From Magnetofaba australis IT-1 (GTDB lineage Bacteria; Pseudomonadota; Magnetococcia; Magnetococcales; Magnetococcaceae): a DNA stretch of 64,000 bases. The notes beneath the pieces were generated by a model. That model was not told where the DNA came from. It saw only the letters and a program-made list of their open reading frames with translations, and searched no databases. The DNA is taken from the NCBI RefSeq assembly GCF_002109495.1, contig NZ_LVJN01000021.1, positions 1 through 64,000 on the forward strand, written 5' to 3'. A program made the translations under genes and the position numbers. Below, in pieces: positions 60,364-64,000 of this stretch; the first letter of the stretch is position 1, and the number at the start of each line of letters is the position of its first letter.

Positions 60364-61593
60364 TTATTGTTTAAATCTCCTTCCATGATTCTGGCATTGG
60401 TAATCCCAAGTGGGATTACACTCCTCCATTCCTCCCCCGCCGTTTCCCTGCTGCTTGCGGCCGTCACGGTCGCGATCTTTTTGCGGATGCCTACCCTGCT
60501 GTAACTCCTTCTGCACGTCGATATTCATCCAACGTGGGGCGCTGGATGAGAGCGCATACCCGGGCACGCCGCCTTTCCAACGCTCTCCAGGAACGGAGAC
60601 GCTACCGGTGGCGCGACTGCTGAACTCTTTGTTCACAGCCTGCGCCGCCTTCATGGGCGCCGTGTCGCTCCACGTATTGCGTTGTTGCACTGGCGGCGGA
60701 TCGGGATTCACTGGCGGCTTGATGACTTGCGCGCTCCCCTGCGCCGTAGGCGGACCAATGGGCGCAGGGGGATTGACAAACGGAACCTCTTTAATTGGCC
60801 GGAAGGGGTCTTCAATCACCGGGTCAGGACCTCCTGAGAGCGGCCCAGCGCCGCGAAAGATCGGCCCCACGCCCGCATAGGGATTTTCTTCGGACTGCTG
60901 TTGTGGAGGGGATAAGGGCTGTGCGCCGAATGCATTGCCCCCCTGCGGCGAATGGGGATGCCCCCCTGCGGGAGATGGCGCGCCAGGATTGATCCCCGGT
61001 TGCGCCAGGGGCCCCGGCGCGGCAGGGGGCGTTGCCGGGGAGTGCTGAAACGGCAGCGGCGGCGGTTTGATGGGCGCAGAGGTCACGCCAGGGGGTTGCG
61101 GCGTCGGCGCGCCCCCCATCGGTCCCGGAGCATCGGTCGAAACCGAGGGCGGCAACACCGGGGGCGAGGCCGGACGCGCTACGTTGACTGGCGGCTTTTC
61201 AAATCCGCCGACGGGGGTGGCGTCCCACGGCGCCACCGGCGCCATGGGCTCATCAGTGTGGCGCAAGGAGATGCCGTCATCATCGCGCTGCGCCCATCCT
61301 CTGGGGCTCGCCTCCTGTCCCTCAAAGCCCATGGATACCGTACCGTCAGCGGACGCCCGCTGCGTCAACTGCGCGGCGACCTGATTCCAAGCGTCTGGAT
61401 CCACCATGTTCTCCGACTGGAACTCATAGCGGGCGTTGAGATTGCCGCGCGTCATGCGCTGCGCGCCGGGGTGGGTGATCTTCTCCGCCAGGACCGGGCC
61501 CCGCACATCCACGTAGATCTGTTCGGCTTCGGCGCGTCGCTCCGGGTCCTCCTGAATATCGCTCCAACTCAATCCTGGGGGGTGTTTCCACAT
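60364..61593 (-). CDS. Pro/Gly-rich protein of unknown function
   Basis: 409 residues. Residues 1-130 are of normal composition (SWSDIQEDPERRAEAEQIYV, AQRMTRGNLNARYEFQSENM). About 130-300 is low-complexity with repeated PPxPP and GAP runs. The C-terminus (about 300-409) has NTWSDTAPMKAAQAVNKEFS and ends Cys-containing (MEECNPTWDYQCQNH). No signal peptide and no TM. The Pro-rich linker between two globular ends suggests a secreted effector or structural spike, but no known toxin motif is visible. Convergent with the ankyrin pair. Confidence 0.6.
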   Translation of the reverse strand: MWKHPPGLSWSDIQEDPERRAEAEQIYVDVRGPVLAEKITHPGAQRMTRGNLNARYEFQSENMVDPDAWNQVAAQLTQRASADGTVSMGFEGQEASPRGWAQRDDDGISLRHTDEPMAPVAPWDATPVGGFEKPPVNVARPASPPVLPPSVSTDAPGPMGGAPTPQPPGVTSAPIKPPPLPFQHSPATPPAAPGPLAQPGINPGAPSPAGGHPHSPQGGNAFGAQPLSPPQQQSEENPYAGVGPIFRGAGPLSGGPDPVIEDPFRPIKEVPFVNPPAPIGPPTAQGSAQVIKPPVNPDPPPVQQRNTWSDTAPMKAAQAVNKEFSSRATGSVSVPGERWKGGVPGYALSSSAPRWMNIDVQKELQQGRHPQKDRDRDGRKQQGNGGGGMEECNPTWDYQCQNHGRRFKQ

Positions 61594-61839
61594 CGTTCAT
61601 TCTCCAAATAGAGGGTTGCGTGGCTGCGGCCACAGTGAAATCCATATAATATCATGTTGCAGCAATACCTATTTGATTTTATTCTCTCCCCAAAACGCTC
61701 TGATATTCCCCAAAAACATTTTGTTTTTTCCAAAGCGGTCACACTTTGTTAAACTGCGTGATTAAGGCGGCAATCCTAGTCGCCAATTCACATAACTTTG
61801 GCGTATTTTATAACGCCGCTTGCTCTTGGAGAGGATGCG

Positions 61840-62709
61840 ATGGGGATTTTACGAGTGATGGCGTTTGCGGCGATGCTGCTGGGCGCCACGGCGGCGCAGG
61901 CAGCCGAAGTGTTGATCATGCCATACATCCTCGGCGCTTCCGCCGGGAGTGATCTGGCCTCCGCCACTGAGAAGACGCGCAAAGCGTTGGAAGGGGCGGG
62001 ATTTGAGATCGCCGGGGCCTACACCCCCTATGCCGGGGCCCATGTGATGGCCATCACCAGCGACGCGCAGAAGCAGTGGGCGGCCAAGTCGGAGAACGGC
62101 GGCTATGGTGCGGTGATCCGCGTCAGCGTGACCGAGATCGACGGCGGCGTGGAAGTGGCTTACAACAACCCGGTGTGGGTGGAGAACATCTACCGCATGG
62201 AGCCGGGCGGCAAAGCGTTGGCCGACAAACTGGCTGCGGCCATCGGCGCGCAAAAGGGCTTCGGCTCTTATGACGGTCTGGATGTGGATCGCGTGCGCCG
62301 CTATCAGTACATGATGTTCATGCCCAACTTCACCGACCAGGAGACTCTGGCCGACCATGGCGACCACGCCGCGGCGGTGGCGGCGGTGGAGAAGGGTCTG
62401 GCCAGCGGCGCGGGCGGAACCAGCAAAGTGTTCCGTGTGGACGTGACCCCGGATCAGACCCTGTTCGGCGTCGGTCTGTCCAGCGGCGACGGCGGCGACG
62501 AGAAGATCATGAACATCATCGACAAGGGCTCGCCCGCGCACACCGCGCACCTGCCCATGGAGGTGCTGGTCAATGGCGGCAAAGTGCTGGCGCTGCACGG
62601 CAAATTCCGCATCGCCCAGAGCTTCCCCGAATTGGGCATGGGCACCTTTATGGAGATCTCCTCGGCGCCCGACGCGATTCTGGATTCGCTGCGCGCCATG
62701 GCCAAGTAA
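61840..62709 (+). CDS. secreted protein of unknown function
   Basis: 289 residues from ATG 61840 (GGAGAGG upstream). Signal peptide RVMAFAAMLLGATAAQAAEV. The mature part starts ASATEKTRKALEGAGFEIAGAYTPY, reminiscent of DUF302-type periplasmic proteins, with a middle region rich in acidic residues and no Cys. The first 110 residues resemble a two-layer alpha/beta domain. Not assigned to a named family; probably periplasmic. Confidence 0.68.
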   Translation: MGILRVMAFAAMLLGATAAQAAEVLIMPYILGASAGSDLASATEKTRKALEGAGFEIAGAYTPYAGAHVMAITSDAQKQWAAKSENGGYGAVIRVSVTEIDGGVEVAYNNPVWVENIYRMEPGGKALADKLAAAIGAQKGFGSYDGLDVDRVRRYQYMMFMPNFTDQETLADHGDHAAAVAAVEKGLASGAGGTSKVFRVDVTPDQTLFGVGLSSGDGGDEKIMNIIDKGSPAHTAHLPMEVLVNGGKVLALHGKFRIAQSFPELGMGTFMEISSAPDAILDSLRAMAK

Positions 62710-62765
62710 GTCCAGCGCACCGATGTGACCATCGAGGGCCGATGCCTCTGCATCGGCCCTCTTTG

Positions 62766-63086
62766 TATAGAAGCCGCAGAACAGAATGAGACATGTGAAG
62801 CAAGAAGATGTTGAGGGCTGCGCCCTCAAACTCCCCTAAGATCAAAAACCAAACCGTGATTCAGGCCATCCATGGCCTTCACCCTTCGGGCTCGCTGCGC
62901 GAGTCCGATTCGGCAATCCTGCCGAATCGTGGGGCGCCGCCCTGGATTGCACACCTTTGGCCGCTGGGGTCGCGGACCCCAGACCCCGCCGCCGACCAGT
63001 CGGCGGCCAGTCAGACAGCGCAAGCTTCACCTGCGTCACGCAAACATTGGCCGTTCTGTGCAGTTCTGGTTTTGACTCACTCTATT
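62766..63086 (+). repeat. family C hairpin repeat, copy C7
   Basis: From TATAGAAGCCGCAGAACAG to TTTTGACTCACTCTATT. Contains TGAGGGCTGCGCCCTCA, TTCGGGCTCGCTGCGCGAGTCCG, GATTCGGCAATCCTGCCGAATC, CTGGGGTCGCGGACCCCAG, GCCGCCGACCAGTCGGCGGC and GTCACGCAAACATTGGCCG. It ends 8 bases before yraN. Confidence 0.9.
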
Positions 63087-63094
63087 GAGGCGGC

Positions 63095-63478
63095 ATGACA
63101 CAGAAACCGAGTTTAGGCCGTCGCGCTCTGGGCGCCTTGGGCGAACAGATAGCCGCCCGCGCCTATCGCCGACGCGGCTGTGAGATCATCGCCCGCAACG
63201 CCCGCACCCGCTATGGCGAATTGGACTTGGTGGCGCGTGACGGCGACGTTCTGATATTCTGCGAAGTCAAAACCCGACGCAGCCACAGCGCGGGCGCCCC
63301 CGCCGACGCCATCGATGCGCGCAAACAGGCGCGTCTGGCGCAATTGGCGGAGGCATGGCGCTTGCAACATCCCCAGTTGATGACGCTGGATTGCCGCTTT
63401 GACGCCGCCCTGGTGGCGCGCGACGGCATCCACTGGCGGGTGGAGATCATCGAAGACGCTTTCCGCCCGGGATGGTAA
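63095..63478 (+). CDS. yraN: UPF0102 family protein YraN
   Basis: 127 residues. Restriction-endonuclease-like fold: GRRALGALGEQIAARAYRRRG, TRYGELDLVARDGDVLIFCEVKTRR holds the E..D..ExK catalytic pattern of the PD-(D/E)XK superfamily. Exact role unclear. It is followed by a BON-domain lipoprotein gene, the same neighbourhood as yraN/dolP in E. coli (there with diaA between). Confidence 0.93.
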   Translation: MTQKPSLGRRALGALGEQIAARAYRRRGCEIIARNARTRYGELDLVARDGDVLIFCEVKTRRSHSAGAPADAIDARKQARLAQLAEAWRLQHPQLMTLDCRFDAALVARDGIHWRVEIIEDAFRPGW

Positions 63479-63507
63479 AAGATGAACCCCCAATGAGGGA
63501 GAGCAGC

Positions 63508-64000
63508 ATGAAACGCACACGCCCGTGGAGCATGGGAATGGGCATTGCGCTGGCGCTGGGTTTGAGCGGCTGCGCGCCGCTGTTGCTGGGCGGCGGCGCG
63601 GCGGTGACCGGCGCGGCGGCGGAGCGGCGCGGCGCCATGAGCGTGGTGGATGACGCCTGGATCGACGCCAAACTCAACACCCTGTTTGTGCGCAGCGAGT
63701 CGGTGAAGTGGGGCAATGTGAGTTTCCGCGTCTATCGCGGCAAAGTGCTGCTCATGGGCACCGCCGAGACCGAGGCGGAAGTGAGCGAAGCGGTGCGCCT
63801 GGCGCAATCGGTCACCGGCGTCAAACACGTCTATAATGAGCTGAAAGTCCAATACGTCAGCGCCAAGGATATCGCCCACGACGCCTGGATCAGCGCCCAG
63901 GTGAAGGCGCGCATCTTCGGCGACGAGCACGTGCGCGGACTGGACATCCATGTGGATACGGTCAACCAGGTGGTCTATCTGACCGGTCTGGCCGACTCCC
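63508..64000 (+). CDS. BON-domain outer-membrane lipoprotein (partial, DolP/OsmY-like)
   Basis: Starts at ATG 63508 behind GAGGGAG and runs off the window after 164 codons. Signal peptide with lipobox LSGC (Cys about residue 25), then a BON domain (MSVVDDAWIDAKLNTLF, RGKVLLMGTAETEAEVSEAV, VTGVKHVYNELKV), followed by a second BON domain (AWISAQVKARIFGDEHVRGL, NQVVYLTGLADS) cut by the window end. E. coli DolP supports outer-membrane integrity. Confidence 0.88.
   Translation, partial: MKRTRPWSMGMGIALALGLSGCAPLLLGGGAAVTGAAAERRGAMSVVDDAWIDAKLNTLFVRSESVKWGNVSFRVYRGKVLLMGTAETEAEVSEAVRLAQSVTGVKHVYNELKVQYVSAKDIAHDAWISAQVKARIFGDEHVRGLDIHVDTVNQVVYLTGLADS

Overview
The window looks like the chromosome of a Gram-negative, GC-rich (by eye about 60%) proteobacterium. 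The gene styles (separate F1 ATPase operon atpHAGDC, dapA next to smpB, FxsA, RsmB, YraN plus BON lipoprotein, PocR-type hybrid kinase) fit an alphaproteobacterium-like lineage. A magnetococcus-type genome is my best guess, but that is inference and no marker gene here proves it.

Layout. 1-6862: two nearly identical IS21-family elements in inverted orientation. They enclose 1.57 kb with a broken gene for a secreted/membrane-anchored Pro/Ala-rich protein, and the right copy has cut off the 5' end of a Sel1-repeat gene. 7.4-16 kb: a small membrane protein, a PocR-domain hybrid kinase and, divergently, a periplasmic binding protein coupled to a 1020-residue hybrid kinase (TorT/TorS-like pair). 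16.7-22.9 kb: smpB, diheme cytochrome c, dapA on the minus strand, then BI-1 family, L,D-transpeptidase, AI-2E-type permease and rsmB on the plus strand. 23.1-28.7 kb: purH, a Sel1 protein, a DUF2892 protein, purD, purE, tsaC. 28.9-36.5 kb: fxsA, atpHAGDC, glmU. 36.8-43.3 kb: an envelope or exopolysaccharide group (GT2, two GT4-like glycosyltransferases, a GNAT-like protein, a polysaccharide deacetylase). 43.7-53.5 kb: metzincin-like protease, chemoreceptor, IS110/IS1111 element, rlmJ, DUF3050, metallo-beta-lactamase fold enzyme, methyltransferase. 53.7-58.3 kb: groES-groEL, a 58-residue membrane protein, elbB, an M24 peptidase. 58.8-64 kb: two tandem periplasmic ankyrin proteins, a Pro-rich protein, a secreted protein of unknown function, yraN and the start of a BON-domain lipoprotein.

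The most striking content is not a protein. Almost every intergenic gap carries one of at least three related families of GC-rich, multi-hairpin repeats, about 18 loci in 64 kb. Family A (about 240-270 bp) has TATAG[T/C]CGCT terminal inverted repeats. One copy is cleanly nested in a family C copy with a TA duplication, so it has moved like a MITE. Family B is a variable-number array of about 22-bp hairpin units ending in a constant cap; all five copies point the same way, 60-125 bp before a start codon. Family C/D shows compensatory base changes in its stems. The IS110/IS1111 element sits inside a family A copy, and its 300-bp 3' non-coding end contains short matches to both target flanks, as expected for a guide (bridge/seek) RNA. 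Together these make a resident, structured, mobile hairpin system with a dedicated RNA-guided parasite; this is the best candidate for something undescribed here.
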